Shown: positions 21,659 to 31,523, counted from the first letter of the stretch. The stretch: 61,217 bases of DNA from a virus (IMGVR_UViG_3300035128_000109:1-61217); one strand, 5' to 3'. Notes: generated from the sequence alone by a model not told the origin. A program made the numbers and translations.

Positions 21659-22265
21659 TTTCTATCCGGTTTTTGTTGGGAATTTTTAGGAACACTCTGG
21701 CCACATAATGCCCGTTAGCGCCTGGCACATGGTAAACCGTATCGATACATTTCATTCCATAGCTCTGGAATATCTTTCGATAGTTGCGGGAAGTATGCAG
21801 AGAACTGCTTTTACTCTTTTCATCCTCGATAGTAACGATCAATTTCCGTGTGCGCTCGGCCATTTTGGCGAAGACCCATTCGCTATTGGGATGGATGTGC
21901 ATCAGCACCGCCACGGTAAAAATAACATGTACCGTCCTGTGGGTGGGCAGTTGTTCTTCAATGGTGCCAACTCTGATTTTGGCTCCAATTTCCGGGTATT
22001 CATTTTGCATCAGGCCAACTGCATCCGGGTTGATCTCGATTCCGTAGAGTCGTTCATAGCCCTCTCGCCTGAGCGCCAATAAATTTCTGCCTACATTACA
22101 CCCTAACTCGAGGATGGTATCGGTATGAAAAACATGGTGTTTTTGAAAGAGTTCCAGTAAGAATTTGCTGCGTTTGTTGGGTCTATTCCCAAGGATGTAC
22201 CGCTCGGGCCCGTTCTCCGCCGGCGGGTTATACCAGTAATCCCAGACATCTTCCCGTTTATTCAT
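21636..22265 (-). CDS. SAM-dependent methyltransferase
   Basis: 209 residues from ATG 22265, a few bases before the upstream stop; the longer frame to 22586 overlaps the neighbour and is not used. Class I motif I DTILELGCNVGRNLLALR near residue 53, acidic motif GIEINPDAV. Probably methylates a small molecule or glycan made by neighbouring enzymes. Confidence 0.75.
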   Translation of the reverse strand: MNKREDVWDYWYNPPAENGPERYILGNRPNKRSKFLLELFQKHHVFHTDTILELGCNVGRNLLALRREGYERLYGIEINPDAVGLMQNEYPEIGAKIRVGTIEEQLPTHRTVHVIFTVAVLMHIHPNSEWVFAKMAERTRKLIVTIEDEKSKSSSLHTSRNYRKIFQSYGMKCIDTVYHVPGANGHYVARVFLKIPNKNRIENEMPALR

Positions 22266-23094
22266 TTGCACACCAGACTCCCATCCTGGACAACATTCCA
22301 TTCGAATGGTCTTTCCAATCCAGGCCGGCTTGTTTGAAAACAGGTTCGATCTCACCGGCAAACTCGGCAGCCTCGACCCAATCCCACTGCGTATCGACTC
22401 CCAGGTAGTTGGTAAACAATTTCTCAACTCGAAACGCATCCGGTTCATAATCGGGCGGACCCTTCCACCAGTGATGACTCGCGTTCCTGCCATCCGGGAA
22501 ACATAGATCGAAGCCGATAGTGTGGACTTTTGAGCAACCCAGGATGCCAGCCCAATGCAAGCACTGGAAAGCGACGCCCCCCACACTCCAATCTGTTCGA
22601 CATCCTATCTCGGCTCGTTTCTTGAATCTGGCACCTAACATCAGTCCTGGTCCATACTCCCGCAAGTTGAAGTCCTTTCCAATCCAAGCCCTGTTGAACC
22701 TGATAATGTTGGGAGAATGGAGGTGGAAGTGAGAAGCTACAGACTCTAGGTCTTTGTGACAGTTCGGCATCCAGTTCTGCCAATTGATAAGCCGGAATTT
22801 AGACGTATTCTTCGCCCGGAACACGTGCAAATATTGATAATCCCTCTCGACGTGCCCTGAGTGGATAAACGCCCTATTTAGATTCTCCCCGACAACCCAA
22901 TACTCCGCCCCTGGGATCGCGGTCGCGCTGTTGCAGGTAATGATGACATCTGGGTCAATTTCCTTCCTAACCCGGTTCCATTGTTTCCCGCTCGGACCGC
23001 CCAGAATAATCAAAGCACGGCTCCCCTCGAATTTCCCTTTGTGTTTATTGATGACAACCGGCTCATCTGGTCGATTGTGTAAAGCGTCAAACAT
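22258..23094 (-). CDS. DUF115-like (Rossmann/NTP-type) protein, sugar block, paralogue 1
   Basis: 278 residues from ATG 23094 (GAGGATC upstream). Begins with ALIILGGPSGKQW, then DPDVIITCNSA, and contains ILGCSKVHTIGFDLC and TQWDWVEAA. The same landmarks recur in the gene 26888-27718, so they are paralogues. This GGPS/DPD/GxD pattern is that of DUF115/MptE-like proteins often linked to surface glycans. Confidence 0.6.
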   Translation of the reverse strand: MFDALHNRPDEPVVINKHKGKFEGSRALIILGGPSGKQWNRVRKEIDPDVIITCNSATAIPGAEYWVVGENLNRAFIHSGHVERDYQYLHVFRAKNTSKFRLINWQNWMPNCHKDLESVASHFHLHSPNIIRFNRAWIGKDFNLREYGPGLMLGARFKKRAEIGCRTDWSVGGVAFQCLHWAGILGCSKVHTIGFDLCFPDGRNASHHWWKGPPDYEPDAFRVEKLFTNYLGVDTQWDWVEAAEFAGEIEPVFKQAGLDWKDHSNGMLSRMGVWCANE

Positions 23095-23920
23095 CTCGAA
23101 GATCCTCGTCCAACACATTTCCCATGTGCCGGCACAGTCTCTCCACGGTGCAAAGCCTAAGTCCTACCTCGTCAAGGGCAACATCAAAGGGCCACTCATC
23201 AGGAGTCAACAATCCATCCACTGCCTCGCCTGCGACCCTGGAAACATTCCTGACAAATCCTACAAATTGGCAATGGTGAGATTGGGCATAGACCTGCTGG
23301 CCCAGGTAGCTGATCCTGTAGTCCAGATCGTCCTTTGTAAGGTTTTTGTATTTTTTCCAACTCCATCCGACAGAGGCGGCGTGTTCTTTCTCCCATTTTT
23401 CAGGGATAAAACGACCCTGTTCCAGTTTTGCATTCTCCCTGGCCCATTCCAGGGTTTTATCAATACCATGTCGGAATTGCGTTCTGATCGGGTATCCGCT
23501 GACCGCGGATACACCAGGGAACAATCTCAATAACCCTAATTGAGGAAAAAACCAATCATCATAATAATAGATATCATCATCCGAATAACAAACAATAGAG
23601 TGGGGAGACAGCATCTTCAACATCAAAGCCCTGGCTACGCCTTTGCCAAGATTGGGGGATTGAATCAGGATGTCCGGTTGAAAATCTTCCTGCAACCATT
23701 CCAATAAAGGCCAGCCGGATCCGTTGTCCCATACAATGAACGTGTGCTCACAATGACCTCCGGCCCGCATCGTCCGTAGACAGGTCTGTATCACCTCGAG
23801 TCTGTTTTTGTGATAATCGGATTCGTCGTTGTCCAGCCAGTGAGTAACGACCAAAAATACGGTTGATTTTATTTCATAGCCAGCCGGCTTTTTGAAGTTT
23901 GGATTACGACCGACTCGCAT
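23087..23920 (-). CDS. Family 2 (GT-A) glycosyltransferase
   Basis: 277 residues. FLVVTHWLDNDES opening, FIVWDNGSGW (nucleotide-binding strand), NLGKGVARALML and the metal-binding SDDDIYYYDDWF near residue 120. Likely transfers a sugar onto a phage tail, wall or lipid acceptor. Confidence 0.75.
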   Translation of the reverse strand: MRVGRNPNFKKPAGYEIKSTVFLVVTHWLDNDESDYHKNRLEVIQTCLRTMRAGGHCEHTFIVWDNGSGWPLLEWLQEDFQPDILIQSPNLGKGVARALMLKMLSPHSIVCYSDDDIYYYDDWFFPQLGLLRLFPGVSAVSGYPIRTQFRHGIDKTLEWARENAKLEQGRFIPEKWEKEHAASVGWSWKKYKNLTKDDLDYRISYLGQQVYAQSHHCQFVGFVRNVSRVAGEAVDGLLTPDEWPFDVALDEVGLRLCTVERLCRHMGNVLDEDLRDV

Positions 23921-24828
23921 TATATATATTCCTTGACGATTTCTAAGAAACGATTTGCATCAAAGTTTCCGCCAATGTGCGCATCTTTCCATTTCTCTAC
24001 CATACTGGCCCCGGATCTGGAAAATCTGAGCACTTCATCAATTGTCATACGCTCCAGGGAAAGGGGATAAGCATAGATATCGCGGTACTGCTCGAAATGC
24101 TTGGCTCGCCGGCCCGTGATCGTCTCGAGCGGTTCATCCTGCCCATACATAATAGTGGGGCATCCCCGGGCAACTCCCAGGGCCGCCGGGGTGGTAACGG
24201 AAATCATAAGGTCGGCCTTGTCGATTCGCTCGATCATTTCATCTGCCGGACTTTTGGAGCTTTTCGGATTGGTCGTGATCACATGCCAACCCAAGTCGCC
24301 ATTGTGTAAATTGGGGAATTGGCCGGCTATTCGGCAAACTATTACACTATCCCAAATATCATGGTAATCGAGAATGAATTTTAGAACTCCCTCGTCTAGT
24401 CGAGCTTGCCGGCCTTTATCTCGCCTGGGCCTGGCCGGGACAAATAACAGGTTTAGTTTTTTGGCCGGCCGGAAGGGCAATACTTCACAACGAGGGAAAC
24501 CACATGACTCCACGCGACTCGCGTATCCGTAAGCCTTCATCACGGCTCGCTGCCCCTCGCCGGCTACGAAATTGCAGGCTACCGGTAAGGGCTCATATAT
24601 CCCATCCCAGATATAACTGGTCAATGGGGTATGCGGGTAGATGAACGCCGGTCCCCGGTTAGCAATAAACTCTGCCTTCATATCTCGACGCCTGAAATGG
24701 TTCTCAATATCGTACAGGATGAAATCGGCTTGATTGATCTTCGTAGCTCGGTCGAAGCTGGCCGACTCCAGGGCCTTCACATAGGCTCGGGAAGAGTCCT
24801 TGTTCTCGAAAACAAAGAATTTTTTCAT
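23920..24828 (-). CDS. GT-B-type glycosyltransferase, paralogue of 20546-21658
   Basis: 302 residues. AFIYPHTPLTSYIWDG, VMKAYGYASRVESCGFPRCE and IDKADLMISVTTPAALGVAR correspond to segments of the first glycosyltransferase, and both end in a DANRFLEIVKEYI-like motif. No zinc ribbon here. Confidence 0.6.
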   Translation of the reverse strand: MKKFFVFENKDSSRAYVKALESASFDRATKINQADFILYDIENHFRRRDMKAEFIANRGPAFIYPHTPLTSYIWDGIYEPLPVACNFVAGEGQRAVMKAYGYASRVESCGFPRCEVLPFRPAKKLNLLFVPARPRRDKGRQARLDEGVLKFILDYHDIWDSVIVCRIAGQFPNLHNGDLGWHVITTNPKSSKSPADEMIERIDKADLMISVTTPAALGVARGCPTIMYGQDEPLETITGRRAKHFEQYRDIYAYPLSLERMTIDEVLRFSRSGASMVEKWKDAHIGGNFDANRFLEIVKEYI

Positions 24829-25460
24829 CTCATCACCTTCAAGAAATCTACATAAGACTCAAAATTTGCCATATCGAAATAATACTCCATTTTGAAACCA
24901 TGCCATGGTAACTCCTGCATGGCCAGGTTTATCGCGTCTGTATAGGTTTCCAGATGCGCAGCCAGCCACAGGTCACGTACCTCACGACTCCAGCCCAGGA
25001 CTCCCCAAGCTAAACCAGGCTTGCCCATCTGTTTATTGACGATCGCCCCGTTCCTGAGCATCCCGAATCGCTCTGACATATTTGTCTGGTGCAAACCCAG
25101 CGAGATCCCATCCATAGGGAACTCTCCAAAAACGCTTATATCCGGGTAAGTGTCGGGCATCGCAAAATAATAATAGTCGGCATACTCCTCCAGGCCGGCC
25201 AGGATAGATCCCCAGAAATCGAGATCCATCCGCTCGTTAGGCCTAAGTGATACACGCTCGTTGAGATTGCAACGGTCGATATGCCGCACGATTTCTGCTC
25301 CGGTCGCGTCTCCATATACTATAATGGCCTTCTCCGCCGGCATTGTTTTGATAGCCCTATCCAATAACCATTCCCGCTCCCCGCAGGGCAACAGGAACTT
25401 CGGATACCCGCCCCAACGGGATCCAACGCCGGCAGCTGGAATAATCCCTATCTTGCGCAT
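24825..25460 (-). CDS. Sugar-phosphate nucleotidyltransferase
   Basis: 211 residues. IIPAAGVGSRWGGYPKFLLP is the G-x-G-x-R...PK signature of NTP transferases. It would make an activated sugar for the neighbouring glycosyltransferases. Overlaps both neighbours by 1-4 bases. Confidence 0.8.
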   Translation of the reverse strand: MRKIGIIPAAGVGSRWGGYPKFLLPCGEREWLLDRAIKTMPAEKAIIVYGDATGAEIVRHIDRCNLNERVSLRPNERMDLDFWGSILAGLEEYADYYYFAMPDTYPDISVFGEFPMDGISLGLHQTNMSERFGMLRNGAIVNKQMGKPGLAWGVLGWSREVRDLWLAAHLETYTDAINLAMQELPWHGFKMEYYFDMANFESYVDFLKVMR

Positions 25461-26749
25461 TAGTATTCCTTCAATCCCATGGCCCCGACGGCGGATATAC
25501 TAGCCGTCATTGGGGTGATACACAATATAAGCTGGTCCTGGGTACCATCCAGACTCTGTCCCAGGTAAGCCAGTATATTCTCTTCAAAAATCGTCTCCGG
25601 GAATTTGCTCCCATGGATATGATACCCGGAGGCAATGATTGTGCCGGCTGCGGCTACTGTGATGTTTCCATCCCCGTCTGCTTCTCGTAGGGCAGAGTTG
25701 GGAACATTCGAATATGATAACGCCCCAGAGAGAGTCGGGTTGCGTTCGAGGGTCCAAAGCACACGATCATTGATAGAATCAACCAATAGGTCAAGGCCGC
25801 TCAATTTAATAACAATATCACGATAGGCGTTTTGCCGGCTGACCGCCTTGACTGGATATTTTGTGCCCACCAGTGAATAGGTAACATCGACATGCCCGCA
25901 ATCAATCCCATGGCTATGACCGCTCTCCTCGATGGTCCCCTCAGTCGAAACCTGTGCGCAAATGTAGCGGAACGAACCGCTGCCTGAGGACGAGCGGATC
26001 TCGTGCCTAATTGGCTGGTTCGGAGAGAGCATAAAAACGTCTGGCTCTGTGCCGGCCCAAACGAACTGGTGCGCCAGGCGGAATCCTTTACTGGTCATTA
26101 TCGATAAGCGCAGGATTGCGCCTCCCAACCACAGGAAGTCAATTAGAATGACTGTGAAGTTTTTCCAGTTAGACGCCTCTTTATATTCTTCGATCGTCGA
26201 GTATCCGCTCCAATCTTCTAACGCCACATTGAGCGTTTCCGTGCCGGCCCGAGAACAGATCAAACGAATGGTTTCTCCGTCGCTCTCCAGCCATACCCCG
26301 TCCAGAATTGCAGAGTAGGGACTTACAACAGAAGATGAGAAATACCCACAGCGTTTTACAACACCCGACTGTGGTTGAAAATTATCGAAAGTCAATTCAA
26401 CCACCTGGCTCTTGCCGCTAAAATACTGGTGGAACCATCTGGTGGACTTGACAAACCATTGGCCGGCAGTCACGGACATGTTGAATTTATTAGCATCCAC
26501 GGCCCCCGTCCCCGTGCCGGCATTTTCCCACAGGAGTGAATGTTCATAGCCTAAAGATTTGTAATCGCCCAGGGTAGTAAGCTGGCCGACGCGGACTCTC
26601 CCGCCGGCATCGAATTGGATCCCGATTGGAGCCTGGGCAACCGCCTCAGCATGGGTGCCATCCCCCATGTCAACATAGCGTTTGGTTATGTCGATATTGG
26701 CAGAGTCCCCAAAACCGTTGATACGTTCAACGCCAAACTGGTCAGCCAT
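25460..26749 (-). CDS. Virion structural protein, probable tail fibre/appendage
   Basis: 429 residues of beta-rich, Gly/Ser-rich sequence without enzyme motif; start MADQFGVERINGFGDSANID. Position after the fibre and esterase genes and before the sugar genes suggests an appendage whose surface may be glycosylated. Unusually few charged clusters; no family recognised. Confidence 0.5.
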   Translation of the reverse strand: MADQFGVERINGFGDSANIDITKRYVDMGDGTHAEAVAQAPIGIQFDAGGRVRVGQLTTLGDYKSLGYEHSLLWENAGTGTGAVDANKFNMSVTAGQWFVKSTRWFHQYFSGKSQVVELTFDNFQPQSGVVKRCGYFSSSVVSPYSAILDGVWLESDGETIRLICSRAGTETLNVALEDWSGYSTIEEYKEASNWKNFTVILIDFLWLGGAILRLSIMTSKGFRLAHQFVWAGTEPDVFMLSPNQPIRHEIRSSSGSGSFRYICAQVSTEGTIEESGHSHGIDCGHVDVTYSLVGTKYPVKAVSRQNAYRDIVIKLSGLDLLVDSINDRVLWTLERNPTLSGALSYSNVPNSALREADGDGNITVAAAGTIIASGYHIHGSKFPETIFEENILAYLGQSLDGTQDQLILCITPMTASISAVGAMGLKEY

Positions 26750-26885
26750 TTTTCAAACTCTCTTTGAAATACCCAACATGGGTGGAGCACTTCAACTTAG
26801 CGCCGATCACCTTCGAGCCCAACCCGGACTCGCGGATCAACACCTTGACGTGCTCAGATTTTTGTTTCCCGCAGACTTTGCACAT
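26742..26885 (-). CDS. Small zinc-like protein
   Basis: 47 residues; ATG 26885 with GAGAGG upstream, stop overlapping the next start. CKVC and a later C-x-x-H may bind zinc. Confidence 0.45.
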   Translation of the reverse strand: MCKVCGKQKSEHVKVLIRESGLGSKVIGAKLKCSTHVGYFKESLKNG

Positions 26886-26887
26886 GC

Positions 26888-27718
26888 TCACCTCTCAGCC
26901 GACGCGGTCGTTGACGTAGAAGCGCAAAATAAATCCATCGCATCAAACAGACCATGACTATGATCGACCCACTGCAAGCCATCACGTTCGAACAGCGGTT
27001 CGAGCGTCCCCAGCCACCGCGCCCCCTGCATCCAATCCCATTGGGTCTGCAAGCCGGCAAACTCCGTGAACATCGCTCCAGTCCGGAATCGGTCAGGCTG
27101 GTATTTAGGATATTTATACCAGTGATTCAGGTTACAAAAATCCATTCCGATGGTGTGAACCTCCGCACACCCCAGCACGCCGGCCAGGTGAATGGCCTGC
27201 GTTCCAACGGTCCCCACCCTAAATTTTATGCGGTTGGAACTCAACGCCCCAGGATGGTCGAATAGCGGGCCGGCTAAGAACCCATCCCCATACTCCCTAA
27301 AATTGAACCGTTCCATCTGCGACTCGTAATCATTCCCGAGCTCGCCCATACGCTTGATCTTGACCACATTCTTGATTCGGTCATCAATCAACACCGGCGG
27401 ATTCCAATTCAGGAAAGAGTACATCCGCACCCGAGCATGATGAGAGGGGGAGAGTATCTTCATCATTTGTCGATAACGATCCTCGCCCCGTTTAGCCCGG
27501 CCGGCTGCCATGTGCATGTTTTCTACCACTAGATGGAAGTCCAGGTCATCGATCTCAAAACATACCCCATTGACTCCGATGATCACATCCGGGTCAAGGT
27601 CATCACGCAGTGATTCCCAGGTCCGAGCCGACTCTCCACCCAGGACCACCAGGGCCTGTCCCCCATGATAGGCATCCTTGAATCTCTCTACACCTTTTGG
27701 GTTATCCCTTGTGGTCAT
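26888..27718 (-). CDS. DUF115-like protein, sugar block, paralogue 2
   Basis: 276 residues. ALVVLGGESARTWESL, DPDVIIGVNGVC, VLGCAEVHTIGMDFC and QTQWDWMQGARW align with the 22258-23094 protein, so the pair arose by duplication. The last codons (TSTSTTA) are encoded by a variant of the dispersed 17-bp motif. Confidence 0.6.
   Translation of the reverse strand: MTTRDNPKGVERFKDAYHGGQALVVLGGESARTWESLRDDLDPDVIIGVNGVCFEIDDLDFHLVVENMHMAAGRAKRGEDRYRQMMKILSPSHHARVRMYSFLNWNPPVLIDDRIKNVVKIKRMGELGNDYESQMERFNFREYGDGFLAGPLFDHPGALSSNRIKFRVGTVGTQAIHLAGVLGCAEVHTIGMDFCNLNHWYKYPKYQPDRFRTGAMFTEFAGLQTQWDWMQGARWLGTLEPLFERDGLQWVDHSHGLFDAMDLFCASTSTTASAER
26908..26924 (+). repeat. Dispersed 17-bp motif, variant copy 3
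   Basis: GTCGTTGACGTAGAAGC, two differences from the consensus, inside the end of the gene 26888-27718 (encodes Ser-Thr-Ser-Thr-Thr on the minus strand). Confidence 0.5.
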
Positions 27719-28224
27719 CTTTTCCCTTCGCCGGTATCTTTCTTCACTTCCTCGACCTCCTTATCAACCTGTACCAGCCGTATTTTCAGATTTTCTATTT
27801 CGGTGTAGGCAACCGACAATCTCTCCTCGGTAATGGATAGCTTTTCGGTCAAGCGATTGACTAATTTTTTCAAATCAACATTTTCAAGACGGTATTTTTC
27901 TTTTTCTTCCTCAACAGCAGTCAGCCGGGTCTCGAGATTTTTTATGCGCTTCATATCACTGTCCATGACGGTTTGAGCGTGTTTTTGATATTCTGAGACT
28001 TTTTTAGTGCATTCGGTTTTGTATACCTCAACCTTTAGGGTTAGTTCAGAAATTTTCTTGGACTGGTTGTCTCTTTCTTCCTGGATCTGGTCCAGAAGTT
28101 TGTCAAGTTCCTCGACCGTAGAGCCTCCCCCACGCCTCTGTAGAACCCACATGAAGTATCCGAGCACGAACACCAAGAGTGGAGGTAAGATCGTGTTGTA
28201 GAAGATGCCGGCTATTTGTTCCAT
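27715..28224 (-). CDS. Membrane-anchored coiled-coil protein (spanin-like candidate)
   Basis: 169 residues: one N-terminal membrane helix (ILPPLLVFVLGYFMWVL) followed by about 130 residues of heptad coiled coil. This is the form of an inner-membrane spanin/Rz-type or tail-associated protein. It is next to a small membrane protein, which could make a lysis pair. Confidence 0.5.
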   Translation of the reverse strand: MEQIAGIFYNTILPPLLVFVLGYFMWVLQRRGGGSTVEELDKLLDQIQEERDNQSKKISELTLKVEVYKTECTKKVSEYQKHAQTVMDSDMKRIKNLETRLTAVEEEKEKYRLENVDLKKLVNRLTEKLSITEERLSVAYTEIENLKIRLVQVDKEVEEVKKDTGEGKR

Positions 28225-28493
28225 TTTTTTCTCAAATCAGATAAAGCCGGCCAGAAAAGGGCGGAAGTCACAAGAGCGGTTTGGATCAATCCCGAATAGG
28301 GGGACGATTCCATCCCAAAATCTCTCATACCCAAAAACAGGATAGGAATATAATAACCACATCCCACGAGGCCAAACAACAGCCATATGGTCAACGACGG
28401 CCTTTTTCTGGGAGTGCAGAAAAAACCGATGACGGCAGAGACAACAACGATAATGTTCAAAAATAGAGTCATATACTGTAGCGCCATTCTCAT
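28212..28493 (-). CDS. Small three-helix membrane protein, holin candidate
   Basis: 93 residues from ATG 28493. Three hydrophobic segments (LFLNIIVVVSAVIGFFC, IWLLFGLVGCGYYIPILFLG, LIQTALVTSALFWPAL) and a basic tail. Size and topology fit a holin and the neighbour is a membrane-anchored coiled coil, but no endolysin is identified. Confidence 0.5.
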   Translation of the reverse strand: MRMALQYMTLFLNIIVVVSAVIGFFCTPRKRPSLTIWLLFGLVGCGYYIPILFLGMRDFGMESSPYSGLIQTALVTSALFWPALSDLRKKWNK

Positions 28494-28511
28494 AATTATC
28501 ATCCTTCAAAA

Positions 28512-29243
28512 TTAGAGTAGTCCCATCAAATCCAACATTCCATTGGCAACACGGTTCCCAATGATCGTGTGACTTACAGTAACCATATGGATGCCATCGC
28601 TCGTATCAAGGTCTTTACTTACGATCATTCTCATGCCTGGCCTGTTGGCGAGAACAGTTTGTCGTTCATCTCGCAGATAGTCCCAAAACAAATGGGGAGG
28701 CGCGTTGTTATTGCCTTCCGCGATCTGCACATATACCATCGGTAGCTCTTCTTCGAATCCTAAACTGCGGCTGAATTGGCGTCTGAATGAAGCTACTTTC
28801 ATCGGCCATGAAGTTGCCAATTCTTCGGTGTAGGTATCTCGTTCCCCCTGCCAGAGCAAGATGCCAGCGATCTCGCCCTCGTAATTCGCCTGGACGTATT
28901 GAGCGCGCGCCAGGGCCGACCCATACAGGCTGTCACGACTCAAATTATAGGCCCAATCATCCATTCCCGATCCCGTTTTTGCACATGGGATCAAGCCCAC
29001 ATCCCCGCCCGCGGTTTGCCGGAATTTGCGGGCAAATTGCAGCGCAAAGCCAAATTCTGCATTGTCATCTCGTGAGACTTCATCTATCTGATCGATTGGG
29101 TCATCGATTGGCTCGAATGGGCCCTGGATAAGCTGCCAAGCGTTAGAAAAGCAAAACAGCCTGTTATTGGTGTATTGAATTTCAGGTAGTGGGGCAGTAC
29201 CCACTGCCCCACTTTGCCCGATTATAGGGAACCAGCGGAACAT
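28512..29243 (-). CDS. SGNH-type carbohydrate (sialate O-acetyl-like) esterase
   Basis: 243 residues. WFPIIGQSGAVG corresponds to the GQS nucleophile block of SASA-family esterases; ILLWQGERDTY is the family's WxQGE motif; SDGIHM supplies the catalytic Asp/His. In tail regions such enzymes de-acetylate host polysaccharide during adsorption. Confidence 0.75.
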   Translation of the reverse strand: MFRWFPIIGQSGAVGTAPLPEIQYTNNRLFCFSNAWQLIQGPFEPIDDPIDQIDEVSRDDNAEFGFALQFARKFRQTAGGDVGLIPCAKTGSGMDDWAYNLSRDSLYGSALARAQYVQANYEGEIAGILLWQGERDTYTEELATSWPMKVASFRRQFSRSLGFEEELPMVYVQIAEGNNNAPPHLFWDYLRDERQTVLANRPGMRMIVSKDLDTSDGIHMVTVSHTIIGNRVANGMLDLMGLL

Positions 29244-29246
29244 ATA

Positions 29247-29462
29247 CTATACCCACAACAACAGGTCTGGATCGTCAGACCCATCGTGGTTTTCAACAAT
29301 GGTCTTTGCTAATTCTGCATCTTTTTCTTCATTCACCAGATGTATTATCAATCGACCAGACGAGAGCGGACTTATGCCGTTGTGGTCGATTCCGGCGGCG
29401 TCCAGTTCTTTGCCTAGCTTATCCGCGTAAATGTTTTTATCTTTATCAACAGTAATTTTCAT
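29247..29462 (-). CDS. Hypothetical protein
   Basis: 71 residues, acidic, between fibre and esterase genes; no family recognised. Confidence 0.45.
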   Translation of the reverse strand: MKITVDKDKNIYADKLGKELDAAGIDHNGISPLSSGRLIIHLVNEEKDAELAKTIVENHDGSDDPDLLLWV

Positions 29463-29465
29463 TGG

Positions 29466-31520
29466 TCACCTTTCGAAAAAATATCCTTTCACATCAATAT
29501 ACAATGCACCAGTAGTTCGCCCTGCCAGAACGAGATACCAAATTTGCTGACTGCCATCCATACTGATATTGGCGAATGCCAATGTGTTGACCGTGCTGCC
29601 GTCTGGCAGGGCAATTGTGGCTTGTCCGCCGCTGCCGACATTGCTGTCTTCACTGACTCGGATAGCTACATCAGAGGTGTTTTGAGTTTTTATATCCGCT
29701 ATCGTTGCGGTTTCTGGAATTGCTCCGGTCAAATCAACAGCCGCTCCGGCTGTCGCAGTGCCACCATTTAGCACTCTGAAAGGAGATGAAGCTAAGGCGA
29801 AATTTTTGTAGGTTACATAGCCCGCTTGCGGCAAGTGGGTGACTTCGATAATGTCCCCACTGCTATCAGTCAATACGCTAAACAGGTAACGCCGGGAAGT
29901 ATCCCCTGTCTTGCTTTTTGCCGTCCCCTTCCAGGCAGTTGGGGCGGTTGTGACAACTTCGGCGGCTGGTGTGCCCGTATCTAAATAGGCATAGACGTGA
30001 TACCAAGTATCACTATCTAAACTACTCAGTCCACTCTTTGTGATGCTGCTGGTCACATCGATTTCATCGCCGTTTTCAGCATAGCAGCGCCCCGTTAGGA
30101 CAGTGATGGACGATGCGCTATCCCACTGTAGGCCAAGACCCTCAATAATAGTGCTGATTCGGCTGTGGCTATGCAGAGTTGTTTCGCTGCCGTCGGTAAG
30201 TTCTTCTAACTCCGCGCCGGTGACATCTGTATCGCCATCGTTGCCAGAAATATCATCGTAATCAGCATCCGCAGGTAAAAACAGAGCCGTTATTTGAGCG
30301 AGCAGATTCACCCAATCGATATATCGCAACAATCCGCTTTGTTCGAACGGGATATTGTCCCCAGATGCGAGCGATGGAGCGGACGATCCACCGCTAATGT
30401 ATCCCGCGACCTTTGTTCCGATATAGGTCGCTACCCTCGACCAGGCGAAACGTACCCAGGCCGAGGCGGATGTATTGTAGATGATTCCCTGATCGCCATC
30501 AGCAATGGCTTCGCCGATGTCAGATGAACTGGTCTCGTCAATATCGGTAATGTCCCCGTCCCATGATCCGCCGCCTCCCTCTGGCAGTGCATCGATCTTC
30601 GTTTCCAGTTCCTCAAGATAGGACTGTAAATCAGTCGACTCGATACATCCATAGGGGTCCACAACGATATTCGATGCGTTGTGGAAATGGAAATCATCCG
30701 CCGGCAAACCTTTGACTAACCCCTCCCACTGAGCTACAGTCAGATGATAAGCCTCCACCACTCCCAGATAGTCTCCGCCCCCGTCAATTTCAGACATATT
30801 GTTGTGGGGAGGGTTTGGGTCGTACAATTGGAATCGCGGATCAACAAAATCATATAGTCCGTTCGGGTCACGGTTGATCTGAGTTTGGGATGCGTACAAA
30901 CGGATAGCACAAAGTGGGTGATCGGTCACGGCGGAAATGTCAGAGAGGGCAAGCGCGTCTTTACTGTAGGCGCTCGTTCCAACCGTGACAGAGATCGTGC
31001 CAGTGTCATCGTACTCGAGCAGGACATACACAGCCCCAGACGCCGGCTGGTAACCGGATAGATCTACCTGTTGGTTTTGCAGGACTCCGAACTCTCCCGC
31101 ACTGGTGATGAACACGCCCCCGAAAACCTGAACAGTAAAACCGCTATAGGGAAGCACAGAAAAGGGTTTGATTTGTTCTTTTGTAATGAAAATCGGGTTT
31201 TCCCCACCGTACCCGTGATCATGCGGACCAACATACGACTCTGACGTTTCCCCAGCGCCGTAGATGTTCCAGAACCCAATAACGTACAACTCACGACCGC
31301 GTTGCTCGACATTGACCAGCCGGCCAGGTACATTCGGAACTGACACGTTCTTAGCAACGAACGTGAAGCCACTAATGATGTCCCGGACATATACATTATT
31401 TCCGCCGGCTGACACGGTGCCATTACGATCCCCCAAACTAGCTATAAAACTCTTGGGCAGGTTCTCAAGTTTCCTTTGTTGAGCTAAGGCCCGTTCGATT
31501 TGGAGTCTGGTCTTTGCCAT
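29466..31520 (-). CDS. Tail fibre protein
   Basis: 684 residues. Short helical start (LQIERALAQQRKLENLPKSF), beta-rich body with VGPHDHGYGG (possible metal-binding His), a small coiled coil near residue 310 and a Ser/Thr/Asp-rich trimer-like body, ending in ALYIDVKGYFFER. Position follows the tail-tip protein; typical of a receptor-binding fibre. Confidence 0.65.
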   Translation of the reverse strand: MAKTRLQIERALAQQRKLENLPKSFIASLGDRNGTVSAGGNNVYVRDIISGFTFVAKNVSVPNVPGRLVNVEQRGRELYVIGFWNIYGAGETSESYVGPHDHGYGGENPIFITKEQIKPFSVLPYSGFTVQVFGGVFITSAGEFGVLQNQQVDLSGYQPASGAVYVLLEYDDTGTISVTVGTSAYSKDALALSDISAVTDHPLCAIRLYASQTQINRDPNGLYDFVDPRFQLYDPNPPHNNMSEIDGGGDYLGVVEAYHLTVAQWEGLVKGLPADDFHFHNASNIVVDPYGCIESTDLQSYLEELETKIDALPEGGGGSWDGDITDIDETSSSDIGEAIADGDQGIIYNTSASAWVRFAWSRVATYIGTKVAGYISGGSSAPSLASGDNIPFEQSGLLRYIDWVNLLAQITALFLPADADYDDISGNDGDTDVTGAELEELTDGSETTLHSHSRISTIIEGLGLQWDSASSITVLTGRCYAENGDEIDVTSSITKSGLSSLDSDTWYHVYAYLDTGTPAAEVVTTAPTAWKGTAKSKTGDTSRRYLFSVLTDSSGDIIEVTHLPQAGYVTYKNFALASSPFRVLNGGTATAGAAVDLTGAIPETATIADIKTQNTSDVAIRVSEDSNVGSGGQATIALPDGSTVNTLAFANISMDGSQQIWYLVLAGRTTGALYIDVKGYFFER

Positions 31521-31523
31521 GGG

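Noticed and set aside
21636-22586. Long version of the methyltransferase ORF with 107 extra N-terminal residues
   Set aside because: The extension lies over the well-supported DUF115-like gene in another frame; ATG 22265 fits the operon overlap.
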